Under the pieces are notes generated by a model that searched no databases, had not been told where the DNA came from, and worked only from the letters and a program-made list of their open reading frames with translations. From Gemmatimonadaceae bacterium (GTDB taxonomy: Bacteria > Gemmatimonadota > Gemmatimonadetes > Gemmatimonadales > Gemmatimonadaceae), in the NCBI GenBank assembly GCA_017881585.1, contig JADGQS010000007.1, positions 1-50,213 of the forward strand: a DNA stretch of 50,213 nucleotides, read 5' to 3'. Both the position numbers and the translations under genes were made by a program. Position 1 is the stretch's first letter. The number at the start of each line of letters is the position of its first letter. Below, piece after piece: positions 27,572 to 36,705 of the stretch.

Positions 27572-28071
27572 TGGTCGGTGGGGAACGGGGGCACGTTGAG
27601 CAGCCAGACGCCGGCGATGTGGCTCGAGTCGTCGACGTCGAAGATCAGGTCCTGCGCGACGCGCACCGCGCGCACGGAGCGCGCGGCACCGAAGCGAAAA
27701 TGAATCGTGCGTTCGGACGCGTCCGCGTCGGCGACGAGGCGCGTGTCGATCTCCAATGCCGCAACGCCCGGCTGCGACGGCCGCCCGGGAATCGTGACAA
27801 GGCTCGGCACGGCATCCGCCGGCGGTGTCAGTGCGGCCACCTTGCGCACGTCCGGCCACACCGCGACCTCCATGCCGGCGATCCGCCCGCCGCTCACGTC
27901 GAAGATCAGCCACGAGCCGTCCGATCCCTCGATCTCGACCGAGCCGGACATGCCCTGCCCCTTCGCGCCGGCATTCATCGTCGCGGTGAGAATGTCCGTG
28001 TCCGCGTCCCAGCGGTATTCCACGGCAGGCAGTTCCGACGTTCCAGGCTCGACGTGTACCGTGATCTCCAA
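27568..28071 (-). CDS. Two-module DUF2283-like protein
   Basis: A 167-aa protein showing two related beta modules: VEYRWDADTDILTATM with SWLIFDVSGGRIAGMEVAVW, and a second with ERTIHFRFGAARSVRAVRVA followed by DLIFDVDDSSHIAGVWLLNV. The pattern D-x-x-x-D-x-L with a final I-A-G-x-E/W resembles the short DUF2283 family, normally one module of about 60 residues. No function is known for that family. It begins 21 bp after the aminotransferase gene and overlaps the RAM gene, so the three form one operon. Family assignment is tentative. Confidence 0.55.
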   Translation of the reverse strand: MEITVHVEPGTSELPAVEYRWDADTDILTATMNAGAKGQGMSGSVEIEGSDGSWLIFDVSGGRIAGMEVAVWPDVRKVAALTPPADAVPSLVTIPGRPSQPGVAALEIDTRLVADADASERTIHFRFGAARSVRAVRVAQDLIFDVDDSSHIAGVWLLNVPPFPTDQ

Positions 28072-28092
28072 GGCCGGTCTCCGGTTCGAGTC

Positions 28093-29295
28093 TTACGCGA
28101 GATCGCGGAATGCCGCCACCAGCCGTCGCATCGCCTCTTCCACCTGCGCCTGCTCCGCCGCGTACGATACGCGCACCCAGTCCGGCGTGAGGAATGCCGA
28201 CCCGGGCACGATCGCGACGCCCGACTTCTCGAGCAGCTGCGCCGCGAACGCGCTTCCCGCGTCCGCGGCCTTCCCCGCACCCGGCGCGCGCAGGTAGAGG
28301 TAGAACGCACCGTCCGGCGCGAGCACGTGGATACGCGGCTCGGTTCTCAGGATCGCGAGCGCCGCGTCGCGCCGCTTCTCGAACTGCGCGACCATCGCGG
28401 TCACGGCCGCGTCGGCCTCGTCGCGCATCGACAGCGCGGCGAGCGCGGCGTGCTGGCTCACGGTGGCCGCGTTCGACGTCGTGTGCGACTGCAGCGCCGT
28501 CATCGCGGCGGCGACGTTCGCCGGCGAGATCGTCCACCCGATCCGCCAGCCCGTCATCGCGTACGCCTTTGCGACGCCGTTCACGACGATGAGCCGCTCG
28601 CGCGACGGCGCCACGTCGAGTGACGACGACGCAGCCTTTCCATACGCGATCCGCAGGTAAATCTCATCGCTCAGCACCCACCAGCCGCGCTCGTGCGCGA
28701 GCGCGAGGATCGCCCGCAATTCCTCCGGTGCATACACGGAGCCCGTCGGATTCGAGGGCGAGTTGAGCATCAGCCCCTTCGTACGCGGCGTCGCGGCGGT
28801 CTCGAGCATCGCGGCCGTCACCTTGAAGCCGTGCGCCGGGTCGCCCGTCACCGGAACCGGGGTCGCGCGCGCGATCGAGACCATTTCGTAGTAGCTCGTC
28901 CACGCGGGTGTCGGGATGAGCACCTCGTCGCCGGGGCCGAAAAGCGTGAAGCACGCGTTGAACAGCGACTGCTTCGATCCGGTCGAGATCACGACCTCGG
29001 CGGCGGTCACCTTGTCGCTCCCTTTCCAGCGGCGGTTCGCCTCGTCGGCGACGGCCTGCCGGAGCGGGAGGATCCCGTCGACTGCGGTGTACTTGGTCGC
29101 TCCCGCGTCGATGGCGCGCTGGGCGGCGGCCCTTATGAATGCCGGCGTGTCGAAATCGGGCTCGCCGGCACCCAAATCGATGATTTCGCGCCCCGAGGCG
29201 CGCAGCGCTTTGGCCCGTTGCGATACGGCGATCGTCGCCGATTCCTTGAGTTGCGCGACGTTGGCAGAGGGCGTGAAGGCGGGGGCGGACGTCAT
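28093..29295 (-). CDS. Class I/II aminotransferase, aspartate aminotransferase-like
   Basis: PLP-dependent fold-type I transaminase, 400 aa. The Schiff-base lysine is Lys243 in NGVAKAYAMTGWRIGW, with the phosphate-binding Arg in GWRIG. Other family motifs are the substrate loop LGAGEPDFDTP, YTAVDGILPLRQAVA, STGSKQSLFNACFTL, NSPSNPTGSVY and VLSDEIYLRIAYG. It resembles the Ib-type aspartate/prephenate aminotransferases common in bacteria. The residue before the active Lys is Ala where Ser is usual (SKxxxMTG), a mild change. It begins an operon with a DUF2283-like and a RAM-domain protein and is divergent from the DEAD-like gene. Confidence 0.93.
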   Translation of the reverse strand: MTSAPAFTPSANVAQLKESATIAVSQRAKALRASGREIIDLGAGEPDFDTPAFIRAAAQRAIDAGATKYTAVDGILPLRQAVADEANRRWKGSDKVTAAEVVISTGSKQSLFNACFTLFGPGDEVLIPTPAWTSYYEMVSIARATPVPVTGDPAHGFKVTAAMLETAATPRTKGLMLNSPSNPTGSVYAPEELRAILALAHERGWWVLSDEIYLRIAYGKAASSSLDVAPSRERLIVVNGVAKAYAMTGWRIGWTISPANVAAAMTALQSHTTSNAATVSQHAALAALSMRDEADAAVTAMVAQFEKRRDAALAILRTEPRIHVLAPDGAFYLYLRAPGAGKAADAGSAFAAQLLEKSGVAIVPGSAFLTPDWVRVSYAAEQAQVEEAMRRLVAAFRDLA

Positions 29296-29419
29296 TCGGC
29301 TGCGACGCTCGTTTTTTAGGGGTGGAATCCTTGGCGGGACGCATGCGTTCGCTAGATTTGAATCGCGAAGGAACGATATCCACGCGGCGCACGTCGCGCC
29401 ATTGACAACAGAGGCTGCA

Positions 29420-30961
29420 GTGACCGAGACCGAGCGCGAAACGGCAGGAGCCGTTCGCAGCGCCCATGTGGCGCACTTCTTTCCCCCCGATTGGGCCCAG
29501 ACCGCGCAACGCGCGTCGGGCGCGCTCGAACGAGCGGACCGCGAACTCGCGGCTCCGCAACTCATCGTCACCGTGCCAGACTCGGTTGCCGCGATGGCGC
29601 TTGCCCGCGAACTTCGCGCCCTTCCCGCGACGGTCGGACTTCGTGTCGTTCCCGTCACGAACGCGACACGCGGCGCCCGCCTCATCAAGGCGGCGCCTCC
29701 GCAGGTCGTCGTCGGCACACCGGCGGTACTCGCGGAGCTGCTCGCGGCATCGGCGCTGAAGCTCGGCGACGTGCACACCCTGCTCCTCGCCGCCGCGGAC
29801 GAATACGAAGCGCAGGCCGAGCCGCTGGGAGCCCTCATGGCCGAGCTGCCGCGCGGGAGCTCACGAATTCTCACCGCTTCCGCGCCGACTCAGCTCGTGG
29901 AGAATCTCCTCGAGCGCTATTTGCACAAAGCGCGTCGCGTGGTCGTTCCGGTTGTTCCGCCCATTCCGATCGCGCCGGGCACACCGCCCACGATCTACGT
30001 GCGCACCGTGGCGCCGGGCGCGGCGCTCGCGCCGCTGGGTGAGCTGCTCGACGACGTCGATCCGCCGTCCGCTGCGCTCGTCGTCGTCGACTCTCGCGGG
30101 GAGGGCCAGGCGCGCACCGCGTTGGAGGCACTCGGCTATCCCGCGGATTCCGATCTCATCAAGGTCACGCGCGGCGACGTCGCGCTGCACACGGCGCTCG
30201 TCGTGTTCGTCGGGCTGCCCGAGCCGGAGTCGCTGACGGCCGCGCTCAGCGCGCATCCGGCGCGTCTCGTCGCATTGATTTCCTCGCGTCAGATGGACGC
30301 GCTGCGCCAGCTCACCAAGGGCGTGGTGCTGATGCCGTACGAGCGTTCGCGCGCCGCGCGCGCCGCTCGCGAGCGCGAAGAGAACAATCGGAATGCGCTC
30401 CGCGCGGTGCTCGCCGCGGGACTGCCGGCTCGTGAGATCGTCGCGCTCGAGCCGCTGCTGGCGGAGCACGACGGACTCGAGATCGCCGGTGCCGCGTTGC
30501 GTCTGTACGAGCGCGCCGCCGAAGAAGCGGCGACCGCGAAGCTCGCCGGCCGCGAGGAGCTGCGCGCCGAACTGAAGGCGGCTCGCGCCGAGCCGAAGAA
30601 GGCCGATGCCGCGCCCGAGGGACGCGCGCCGCGCAGCTTCGATCGTGAGAAGCCGCGCGGCGAGCGCGACCGCAGTGGGCCTCCGCGCGGAGAACGCTCG
30701 TTCGGCGGCCCGCCACGCGGCGAGCCGCGGGGTGAGCGTTCGTTCGGCGGTCCTCCTCGCGGCGAGCGGTCGTTCGGCGGCCCGCCGCGCGGTGAGCGTC
30801 CGACCAAGACGGGTGATCGTCCCTTCACGCGCGGAGCCCGCGTCGATCGCGGTCCTGCATCTTCGTCGCGCGGTCCGTCTTCCTCGTCGCGTGGGTCGGC
30901 GCCCCCGTCGCGGGGCCCGAAGCGCGATGACAAGGGCCGTCCGCCGCGGAGAGAAAAATGA
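29420..30961 (+). CDS. Inactive-looking DEAD-box helicase relative with RGG-rich tail
   Basis: A 513-aa protein that follows the DEAD-box layout but lacks its catalytic motifs. The GTG at 29420 gives no room for motifs Q and I. Remnants are [13 protein letters not shown] (99-111, motif Ib), ADEYE (126-130, in place of DEAD) and [10 protein letters not shown] (motif III region, SAT lost). A second RecA-like part spans about 195-310. After a helical linker, residues 400-513 are a disordered, positively charged tail with tandem [10 protein letters not shown] units and SSRGP repeats, typical of RNA-binding RGG boxes. It may bind RNA without unwinding it. Its stop overlaps tdk (ATGA), so the two are co-expressed. 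Confidence 0.7.
   Translation: MTETERETAGAVRSAHVAHFFPPDWAQTAQRASGALERADRELAAPQLIVTVPDSVAAMALARELRALPATVGLRVVPVTNATRGARLIKAAPPQVVVGTPAVLAELLAASALKLGDVHTLLLAAADEYEAQAEPLGALMAELPRGSSRILTASAPTQLVENLLERYLHKARRVVVPVVPPIPIAPGTPPTIYVRTVAPGAALAPLGELLDDVDPPSAALVVVDSRGEGQARTALEALGYPADSDLIKVTRGDVALHTALVVFVGLPEPESLTAALSAHPARLVALISSRQMDALRQLTKGVVLMPYERSRAARAAREREENNRNALRAVLAAGLPAREIVALEPLLAEHDGLEIAGAALRLYERAAEEAATAKLAGREELRAELKAARAEPKKADAAPEGRAPRSFDREKPRGERDRSGPPRGERSFGGPPRGEPRGERSFGGPPRGERSFGGPPRGERPTKTGDRPFTRGARVDRGPASSSRGPSSSSRGSAPPSRGPKRDDKGRPPRREK
30673..30810 (+). repeat. Tandem repeats coding for [10 protein letters not shown]
   Basis: A run of about 30-bp units in the 3' part of the DEAD-like gene encodes [10 protein letters not shown] in three full copies and partial ones ([16 protein letters not shown]). 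Third-codon positions vary among copies, so the protein repeat has been kept by selection or by older duplication, not by very recent slippage. Confidence 0.85.
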
Positions 30962-31575
30962 CCTCCGGCTCGTTTCAGCTGAATGGCGGCTGGATCGAGG
31001 TGATCGCCGGCGTGATGTTCAGCGGGAAGTCCGAGGAGCTCATTCGCCGCGTACGCCGATCGCTGATCGCGAAGAAGCGCGTGCAGGTGTTCAAGTCGCA
31101 TCTCGACGACCGCTACAGCGGCGTGTACGCCGTCGGCTCGCATGACGGGCGCGCGATCGAGGCGATTCCGGTGGATTCCACCGAGCAGATCGCGCTGCGG
31201 CTCAATCCGCTCGCGCAGGTGGTGGCGATCGACGAAGTGCAGTTCCTGGATGGCGGCATCGTCGCGCTCGCGAATTCACTCGCGAACCGCGGCCGCCGCG
31301 TGATCCTCGCCGGCACCGACACGGACTTCCGCGGCGAGCCGTTCGGCCCGATGCCGCAGCTGATGTGCGTGGCGGAAGTGGTCGACAAGCTGCACGCGAT
31401 CTGCGTGCTGTGCGGCGCGCCGGCGACCCGCAATCAGCGATTGATCGACGGGAAACCGGCGCGCTACGATTCGCCGCAGCTGATGGTCGGCGGCGCGGAA
31501 GCGTACGAGGCGCGGTGCCGGAGCTGTCACAAGATCCTGCCGGCGGAGGAGTCGGGCGACCTGAAGCTGTTCTAG
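30958..31575 (+). CDS. tdk: Thymidine kinase
   Basis: Phosphorylates thymidine to dTMP in pyrimidine salvage. A type II (TK1-like) enzyme of 205 aa. The P-loop is GVMFSGKS (18-25). The catalytic/Mg pair is Asp92-Glu93 in AIDEVQFLD. The lasso-like region has the zinc ligands Cys149, Cys152, Cys187 and Cys190. The end [20 protein letters not shown] is typical. The ATG overlaps the stop of the DEAD-like gene. A complementary salvage enzyme, the nucleoside phosphorylase, is encoded at 4397-5773. Confidence 0.97.
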   Translation: MTSGSFQLNGGWIEVIAGVMFSGKSEELIRRVRRSLIAKKRVQVFKSHLDDRYSGVYAVGSHDGRAIEAIPVDSTEQIALRLNPLAQVVAIDEVQFLDGGIVALANSLANRGRRVILAGTDTDFRGEPFGPMPQLMCVAEVVDKLHAICVLCGAPATRNQRLIDGKPARYDSPQLMVGGAEAYEARCRSCHKILPAEESGDLKLF

Positions 31576-31610
31576 GTCGGGTTGAGGAGAGGTGAGAGAG
31601 ACGAGATTTC

Positions 31611-31799
31611 ACCCAATGCAGAATGCAGAGAAGGAATGCGGGATGCGGAGAAGACGCGAGAACCGAGCTGGAATCGGAAGGCAGAAAGGGCGCGGCCTCG
31701 CATGAGCCGCGCCCTTCGTCGTTGCCAAATCCCGCATCCTTCTCATCTCTCAGATCTCCTCCCGAATCTCGCATTCCTTCTCTGCATTCTGCATTGGGT
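31611..31799. repeat. Long inverted repeat, family B, copy 2, with inner GC hairpin
   Basis: Perfect 30-bp arms (31611-31640 and 31770-31799) contain the words aatgcagaatgcagagaagg and ggaatgcg. In the middle is a separate perfect 11-bp hairpin (31686-31696 and 31706-31716, aagggcgcggc / gccgcgccctt) with a 9-nt loop and no T-run. It follows tdk and precedes a convergent gene remnant, so it could end tdk transcription. The arms match those of the element at 22716-22892 in word content. Confidence 0.92.
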
Positions 31800-31819
31800 C
31801 GTGGTCTCGCCCCTCCCCT

Positions 31820-31969
31820 CTATTTCTTGACCAGCACCGACTCAAAGTAGGAAATCGCCCTCGGATCGCCCGACTGCCCGAGCCAGAAGATCGACTGCTT
31901 CCTGATCTTCGGATCCTTGCTGTTCTTGGCAATGTCGAGCAGAGCGGGGATGCCCCATCGACGTGCCAC
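31820..31969 (-). pseudogene. C-terminal remnant of a HEAT-repeat protein
   Basis: Reading on the minus strand from 31969 gives VARRWGIPALLDIAKNSKD, then PKIRKQSIFWLGQSGDPRA and ISYFESVLVKK followed by a stop. The last 40 residues look like the final HEAT/PBS-lyase-type repeat and C-terminus of a larger HEAT-repeat protein (pattern D-P-x-x-R-x-x-A-x-x-x-L-G). Upstream the frame meets a stop at about 32005 and no further repeat can be read in the other frames. It is most simply a gene whose main part was deleted. A short real gene is less likely, given the lack of a start signal. Confidence 0.5.
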
Positions 31970-32042
31970 TGCACCACCTCCGATGAATGCGGGTAATCAA
32001 ACCCTGTTGCATTCACCGGTTGAATCCACCCGAGCCGTCGTG

Positions 32043-32160
32043 GCAGTTCCCCCAAGAGGTGGTATCCGGTAATTGTCGCCCTTCGTCTTCCGTGAAAATC
32101 CGTGGAAAAGCTCTTGAAACCCCGCCGCCGGAGCCGGCCGCCGGAGCCGGCCGCCGGGCG
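32043..32160. repeat. Decayed element copy and GC-rich 13-bp tandem repeat
   Basis: The stretch 31970-32163 holds no gene. At 32043-32060 (cagttcccccaagagg) and 32091-32110 (cgtgaaaatccgtggaaaag) are sequences like the right-hand inner and outer arms of the nested repeat at 3359-3499, in the same order, which suggests a decayed half-copy. From 32124 the unit gccgccggagccg occurs twice in tandem (32124-32136, 32137-32149) with a partial third, just after the end of the pilin operon. Confidence 0.6.
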
Positions 32161-32163
32161 CCG

Positions 32164-34359
32164 TTACGGCGCCGGTCGTCCGCGCAGGTACGAGTAGTAG
32201 CTCTTCACTTGCGCCCACGTCGAGACGTTCACCGGATCGATCTCGTAGTATTTGTTGTCCTGGAATGTCATTGTGCCGGGGAAGAACGCCGGCCGCTTGT
32301 TGGTGAGCTGGCACGGATCGAGCGTTCGTCCCTCGCGCAGTCCGCTGTTGGCGGAGCTCGTATAATGGCTCGAGATCGTCACCTGGATCGTGCCGCCCGT
32401 CTGGAACCAGCAGCCCCCGGACGTGCCCGTGGTACCGGTGGAGTCGCCGGTGGGACAGCTGACCGGCGTCGGGTACAGCGAGGTGTTGTCGCCCGGCTGC
32501 TCCGTTGTCACCGTTCCACGGATCGAGAGCAGGATGGCATGGAGATAGAAATCCTCATTGGGTCCGAAGAACTTCACGATCTTGGCGCCGCCCCAGTCGA
32601 CCACGCGCGGCCTGTTGATCGCGTTGTCCGCAAGCATGATGCTATCGCCCGCGATGATGCCGAGCAGATTGCGGCAGAGCGCGCTGGGCGATGCGGGATC
32701 CTGATCGTAGGTGAGGTCGTCGACGAAGGTGATGTCCGAATCCGAATAAAAGGTCAGGTTTCCGCGGAATACACCGCTCATGTAGATCTTGCTGCCCGAA
32801 CTGTGAATCACGCCTTTCGAGTTTGCGTTGTACGGCGAGGACATCGGCCACTCATAGCCCTTCTCGTTGGCCTGCTTGGGCGTAAGACCGGCACTGTTGG
32901 TGGCCGGCCAGATCGAGAGCGTGGTGCCGGTCCACGGCCGCCAGTGGCCGAGATTCGTGGGAACGGCGACGCAATGCCCGATGGTCGTCGTGACCGCCGT
33001 GATCACGCAGTCGCGAACGACTTCGGAGAACGTCGTGTCTTGCCCGCCGTATTGCTCGGACGCGATGGCACCCCACGGGAGCGAGTCCGGTGACGTGGCG
33101 GACGAATCCTTGTGCCATGTGCCCGTGGGGTCGGTGAACCGCTCCGTGACCAGCAGGTGTGGGTCGCCCGCCGGGTAGCAACGCGCGGCTGGCTGTGCGA
33201 GGATCGCGTCGACGGCAGCCTGGGTCGGATAGTTGCCGGACGTGGCGGCCATCGTCCCGATTTTCGCAGCCGTGATCACGGGATTCGTGCTCGACTGCCT
33301 GATGAGACTGTCGACCCAGACGAGTCTGTGCGTCGAAACCGGAAAGAACTCCTTCTTGCCACCGATCACGTACGTCGAGCCGCACTGGTTGTTCACCACC
33401 AGGTCCGTGAGCGACAGCGATGTCGTGTTGAAGGCGTTGAAATCCGCTCGCAGCCGCGTGGTGTCCTTGCCAAGCGAGAGGTCGAAGAGCCGGAAGAAGC
33501 CCTCGCCGTCGTCGTACAGTCCGTTCGCATTCATGTCGATCGGGATGAACTCAACGCGGGTTCCCTGCTTCGCTCCGCCGCTGGTGCCTGAAACTGGAGC
33601 GATATCGAGGCCGGCGGCAGCCGCGTAGGCCGGCAACTGCGCGAGCTTGGGGATCGACGGATACGGAATGTACTTGTACCCGGCGATGTACCCCTTGTCG
33701 TAGATCGCGTTGCCCGCCGCGCCGCTGACGGTGCCCACGGCGGTGATCGTGTCGTAGTAGTGCGGGCCCGGGCCGGCGCCGACCGACTTCCAGTCGCCGT
33801 TGCTGTGGCCGCGTCCCTTGAGGAACTCACCGGCACCGTACTGGTAGTTGGCCGGCGTGATGTTCGTGAACATCGCGTACCTCGCGAAGCTCTGGGCGAT
33901 GAGATCCAGCCGGCGCACGTACCGCGTGCCGCCGGAATCGTAGGCCTGCGCGATGAGCGTGACGAACTGTCCGAAGCGCCCCGTCGTGTCGCCCGTGTAC
34001 GCGGCGTACAGGTTCACCTTGATGCGCGGAATGGTGTTGCCGGCCGCATCGGTGAGCGAGGCGCCGCTCAGCAGCGTCATCGGATCGCCGTCCGGCAGCA
34101 CCAGCGACGTGTCGTTGGTGATGCGCGACTTGCCGAGGGCGAGCGCCGCCTCGGCGGCGTACCGGTAGTCGCGCTCGCGGTCGTAGTAGCGCGTGAGCAG
34201 CCCGGCGCTGGACGAGAGATAGATGGCGGAGATCGCGAGCCCGGCGAGCGAGAGCGTCATGATCAGCACCAGGATCAGTGCCGAGCCCCTTCGCGCCCGC
34301 GGGACTGCCGGGGTGGCTCGAGTGGAAGAAGCGGCCGGAGTGGTCATGATGGTCCTCAC
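32164..34359 (-). CDS. PilX-like type IV pilus assembly protein (large)
   Basis: A 731-aa protein with an N-terminal membrane segment RRGSALILVLIMTLSLAGLAI preceded by a basic leader, as in PilX_N-type proteins that lack the Glu+5 prepilin site. The long exported part is rich in Gly, Ser, Thr and Tyr with a few Cys, and has no domain I recognise; it includes DMNANGLYDDGEGFFRLFD, which looks like a calcium-loop segment. GTG start at 34359 overlaps the preceding stop (GTGA); an ATG at 34347 is an alternative. It is the last gene of a four-gene minor-pilin operon, the place where PilX/PilY1-like tip factors are usually found. A role in the pilus tip complex is inferred. Confidence 0.72.
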   Translation of the reverse strand: MRTIMTTPAASSTRATPAVPRARRGSALILVLIMTLSLAGLAISAIYLSSSAGLLTRYYDRERDYRYAAEAALALGKSRITNDTSLVLPDGDPMTLLSGASLTDAAGNTIPRIKVNLYAAYTGDTTGRFGQFVTLIAQAYDSGGTRYVRRLDLIAQSFARYAMFTNITPANYQYGAGEFLKGRGHSNGDWKSVGAGPGPHYYDTITAVGTVSGAAGNAIYDKGYIAGYKYIPYPSIPKLAQLPAYAAAAGLDIAPVSGTSGGAKQGTRVEFIPIDMNANGLYDDGEGFFRLFDLSLGKDTTRLRADFNAFNTTSLSLTDLVVNNQCGSTYVIGGKKEFFPVSTHRLVWVDSLIRQSSTNPVITAAKIGTMAATSGNYPTQAAVDAILAQPAARCYPAGDPHLLVTERFTDPTGTWHKDSSATSPDSLPWGAIASEQYGGQDTTFSEVVRDCVITAVTTTIGHCVAVPTNLGHWRPWTGTTLSIWPATNSAGLTPKQANEKGYEWPMSSPYNANSKGVIHSSGSKIYMSGVFRGNLTFYSDSDITFVDDLTYDQDPASPSALCRNLLGIIAGDSIMLADNAINRPRVVDWGGAKIVKFFGPNEDFYLHAILLSIRGTVTTEQPGDNTSLYPTPVSCPTGDSTGTTGTSGGCWFQTGGTIQVTISSHYTSSANSGLREGRTLDPCQLTNKRPAFFPGTMTFQDNKYYEIDPVNVSTWAQVKSYYSYLRGRPAP

Positions 34360-35528
34360 GGATTTGTCACGGTGGATCCCGCGCCGGTCACCGCGGAGTT
34401 GGCTGGGGAGCAGTCCTGCGCAAACACGCCGTACACCCAGGTTCCGGACTTGAACGCAAAATCATCGAACGCATAGGTCGCGGTTCCCTGTGCGACAACG
34501 TTCGCGAGAATCTCCCAGTCCGTCCCCGCGGAGAGACGGCGCTCCACGACATAGAGGCCGACGTCCTGCTCACCGCCCGCCTCGTCGGTGGACGCCGTCC
34601 ACCCTACGCTGATCTTGACGATGTTGCCGGAGCCGTCGACGATCTGCGTGTTCGAAACAGGCGTCGGAGCCGTGGGCGGGTTGCCGCAGATGTTGGCTTT
34701 GAGCTTGCCGTAGTTCAGCAGCGCCGTGCGGTGGTAGATGGTGCGCGTCACGTCGGCCGCGCGCCGCACGTCGCGATAGAGCCCGGCCACCCGCATGTAG
34801 ACCGCGGCGATCGAGTCCTGGAGGTGCGAGGCGGAGTTCCAGTAGAGCGGCAGCGTCGCGTTCGGGATGAGCGAGAGCGCGCCCGAGGAACTCGACTTGT
34901 AATAATGGAAGAAGTAGGCGGTATCGGTCGGAATCCAGAGGTTGTTCGAGACGATCGTGCTGTCGCGATCGTTGACGCGCCGGTAGAGATTGTAGATATC
35001 GCTGCGCCCGCTCGTCGAATCGTGGTACAGGAAATACGAGATCGTCTCGGCGGGAGTCTGGTTTCCATTCGCGTCGTAGTACATGACCGCCGGGTACACG
35101 ACGATCGAGGTCGGCAGTTTCTTCGACCGCGACGGCTCCCACCCCTCCACCGCGAGCGTGTCGGCCTGCGGGTTGAGGTACGTCGCGTTCGGGTCCGTGA
35201 CGAAGCGCGTGACGAGATCCACGTTGAAGGTCACGGAGAACGGCGCCGCCTGCACGATGATCGGCTGGCCCGTCGCGCCGCCCGCCATGCGCAGTTCGCG
35301 GTCGATCGAGTTCTGGGCGAAGCGTGCGTTCTGCAGCGCGTCGAGACGGCCCGCCGACTTGTCCACCGCCATCGTCTGGTTGCGGAAGAACGGGATGGTG
35401 ATCGCGAAGACCATCATCGTGAGCAGGATCGCCATCATCATTTCGACGAGGGTGAAGCCGGCCCGCGAGCGACGGGATCGTGTCGTGGAGGTGGGAGGCA
35501 TGGGTCCGTCCGTTGTCGTGTACCGCAT
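34356..35528 (-). CDS. PilW-like minor prepilin
   Basis: A 390-aa type IV prepilin. The cleavage site is after Gly24 (RSRAG/FTLVEMMMAILLTMMVFAI) with the required Glu at +5 (Glu29). The first 70 mature residues form the usual hydrophobic alpha1 helix; the large globular part resembles PilW, with the marker segment ARFAQNSIDRELRMAG typical of PilW-type pilins. The C-terminal region (about 300-385) reads like a fibronectin-type-III fold (KISVGWTASTDEAGGEQDVG). The ATG at 35528 overlaps the upstream pilV stop by one base (TGATG). Confidence 0.85.
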   Translation of the reverse strand: MRYTTTDGPMPPTSTTRSRRSRAGFTLVEMMMAILLTMMVFAITIPFFRNQTMAVDKSAGRLDALQNARFAQNSIDRELRMAGGATGQPIIVQAAPFSVTFNVDLVTRFVTDPNATYLNPQADTLAVEGWEPSRSKKLPTSIVVYPAVMYYDANGNQTPAETISYFLYHDSTSGRSDIYNLYRRVNDRDSTIVSNNLWIPTDTAYFFHYYKSSSSGALSLIPNATLPLYWNSASHLQDSIAAVYMRVAGLYRDVRRAADVTRTIYHRTALLNYGKLKANICGNPPTAPTPVSNTQIVDGSGNIVKISVGWTASTDEAGGEQDVGLYVVERRLSAGTDWEILANVVAQGTATYAFDDFAFKSGTWVYGVFAQDCSPANSAVTGAGSTVTNP

Positions 35529-35956
35529 CAGAACGCCGCGATGATCGTCGACTTCGTCTTCGGAGCCGTCAGTGTGTTCCCGGTGATCGTCACGGTGACC
35601 GTGATGTAGTCGTTGACGTTGTTCGGGCAACCGGAGCAGCGCAGCACGGTCGTCGTGCGGGTGAAGCCGTTGTAGACGGGATTTCCCACGAACGTCTCGA
35701 CCACGCCGTTGTACGTGGACACGAGCGTGCCGTACGATGTGAACGCCTTGATCTCCTCGACGCGCTGTGTGGCGAGGTCGCTCGCCAGATACTGCATCGT
35801 GGAGTCGGAGGTCGTGTGCTGGAACGTGCTGATGAACTTGCTGAGCCCGAGCATCGCGCCCGAGAGGATCACGACCGCGAGGATGACCTCGATGAGCGTC
35901 ATGCCGCGCCGGGCGGCGCGCGCGACAGCCGGAGCCACTGGTGTGCGTGTCGTCAT
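35528..35956 (-). CDS. PilV-like minor prepilin
   Basis: A 142-aa prepilin. The N-terminus RRG/MTLIEVILAVVILSGAML gives a cleavage site after Gly18, with Met at +1 and Glu23 at +5, all typical of PilV. The protein includes QYLASDLATQRVEEIKAF, a PilV-family feature. Two Cys in RCSGCPNN could form a disulphide. The gene starts inside the preceding stop (ATGA at 35953-35956) and its own stop overlaps the pilW start. It is exported and should prime the pilus tip with the other minor pilins. Confidence 0.85.
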   Translation of the reverse strand: MTTRTPVAPAVARAARRGMTLIEVILAVVILSGAMLGLSKFISTFQHTTSDSTMQYLASDLATQRVEEIKAFTSYGTLVSTYNGVVETFVGNPVYNGFTRTTTVLRCSGCPNNVNDYITVTVTITGNTLTAPKTKSTIIAAF

Positions 35957-36537
35957 TGAGTCATCGCCAGCCAGATTCTTCCGTTCCATTTGTACATCGA
36001 CGTGCGGCCGGTCGACGCCATCAGCGTCACCGCCCGATATTCGTCCTTCACGGCGTCGCGCATGGTCACGTAGATCTCCAAGTCCGTACTGGCCGATCCG
36101 TCGCGGCGGAAGATGACACCCGACAGCGAGCCCACCGTGGAAAGGCCGCTCCCGGTGACCGAGGCCGACGGGATGGTGCCCTTCACGCCGGCCCAGCTGG
36201 GAGTGATGAACTTCGCCCCCTCCGCGAGCGGACGGAACTGGACGAGCTCGCCCGCGTCGATGACGCCGTTGTTGTTGAGGTCCTGCACGATCCGCAGGCG
36301 GTTCCCCGTGAGGTCGAAACTGATAATCACGTCCGACTGGCGCGTGATCGCGTTTCGCTGCGCGGTCTGCAGCAGCGTGCGGACGAGTCGTCCGGCCGCG
36401 TCGGCCCGATAGCGCGCGATGCTGAACTTCGGCAGCGCCCACGTCACGACGATCGCGATGATCGCGACCACCATCAGCAGTTCGATGATGGTGAAACCGC
36501 GCCTCGCCTGCCCCGTGCCACCCCGCCTTCGATGCAT
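35953..36537 (-). CDS. GspH/FimT-family minor prepilin
   Basis: A 194-aa prepilin with cleavage after Gly14 (ARRG/FTIIELLMVVAIIAIVV) and Glu19 at +5. The mature part has the GspH/FimT features QRNAITRQSDVIISFDLTGN, with DLNNNGVIDAGE, a calcium-loop-like segment. The ATG at 36537 is preferred because GGAG lies seven bases upstream; a GTG at 36549 would leave no ribosome site. It is the first gene of the minor-pilin operon (FimT-, PilV-, PilW-, PilX-like, all overlapping). The divergent regulator at 36814 may control it. Its closest relative in the window is the solitary prepilin at 37608. Confidence 0.85.
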   Translation of the reverse strand: MHRRRGGTGQARRGFTIIELLMVVAIIAIVVTWALPKFSIARYRADAAGRLVRTLLQTAQRNAITRQSDVIISFDLTGNRLRIVQDLNNNGVIDAGELVQFRPLAEGAKFITPSWAGVKGTIPSASVTGSGLSTVGSLSGVIFRRDGSASTDLEIYVTMRDAVKDEYRAVTLMASTGRTSMYKWNGRIWLAMTQ

Positions 36538-36705
36538 GTTCGTCTCCACCCCCTATTGAGATGCCCGGTTCAGCCCACAGTCTCAACGCCTTCGCCGCGG
36601 GCCGAGCCTCCACCATCCTTTCCGCCTGATACGGCCCCTCACCTATACTTGAGACGAGCCAGACGGAACGCCAGCATCAACTCGTCACATGCGGCCGCTG
36701 CACTA

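Noticed and set aside
31686-31716. Rho-independent terminator after tdk
   Set aside because: The stem is strong (11 bp, GC-rich) but no T-tract follows on either strand; kept only as the inner hairpin of the repeat element.
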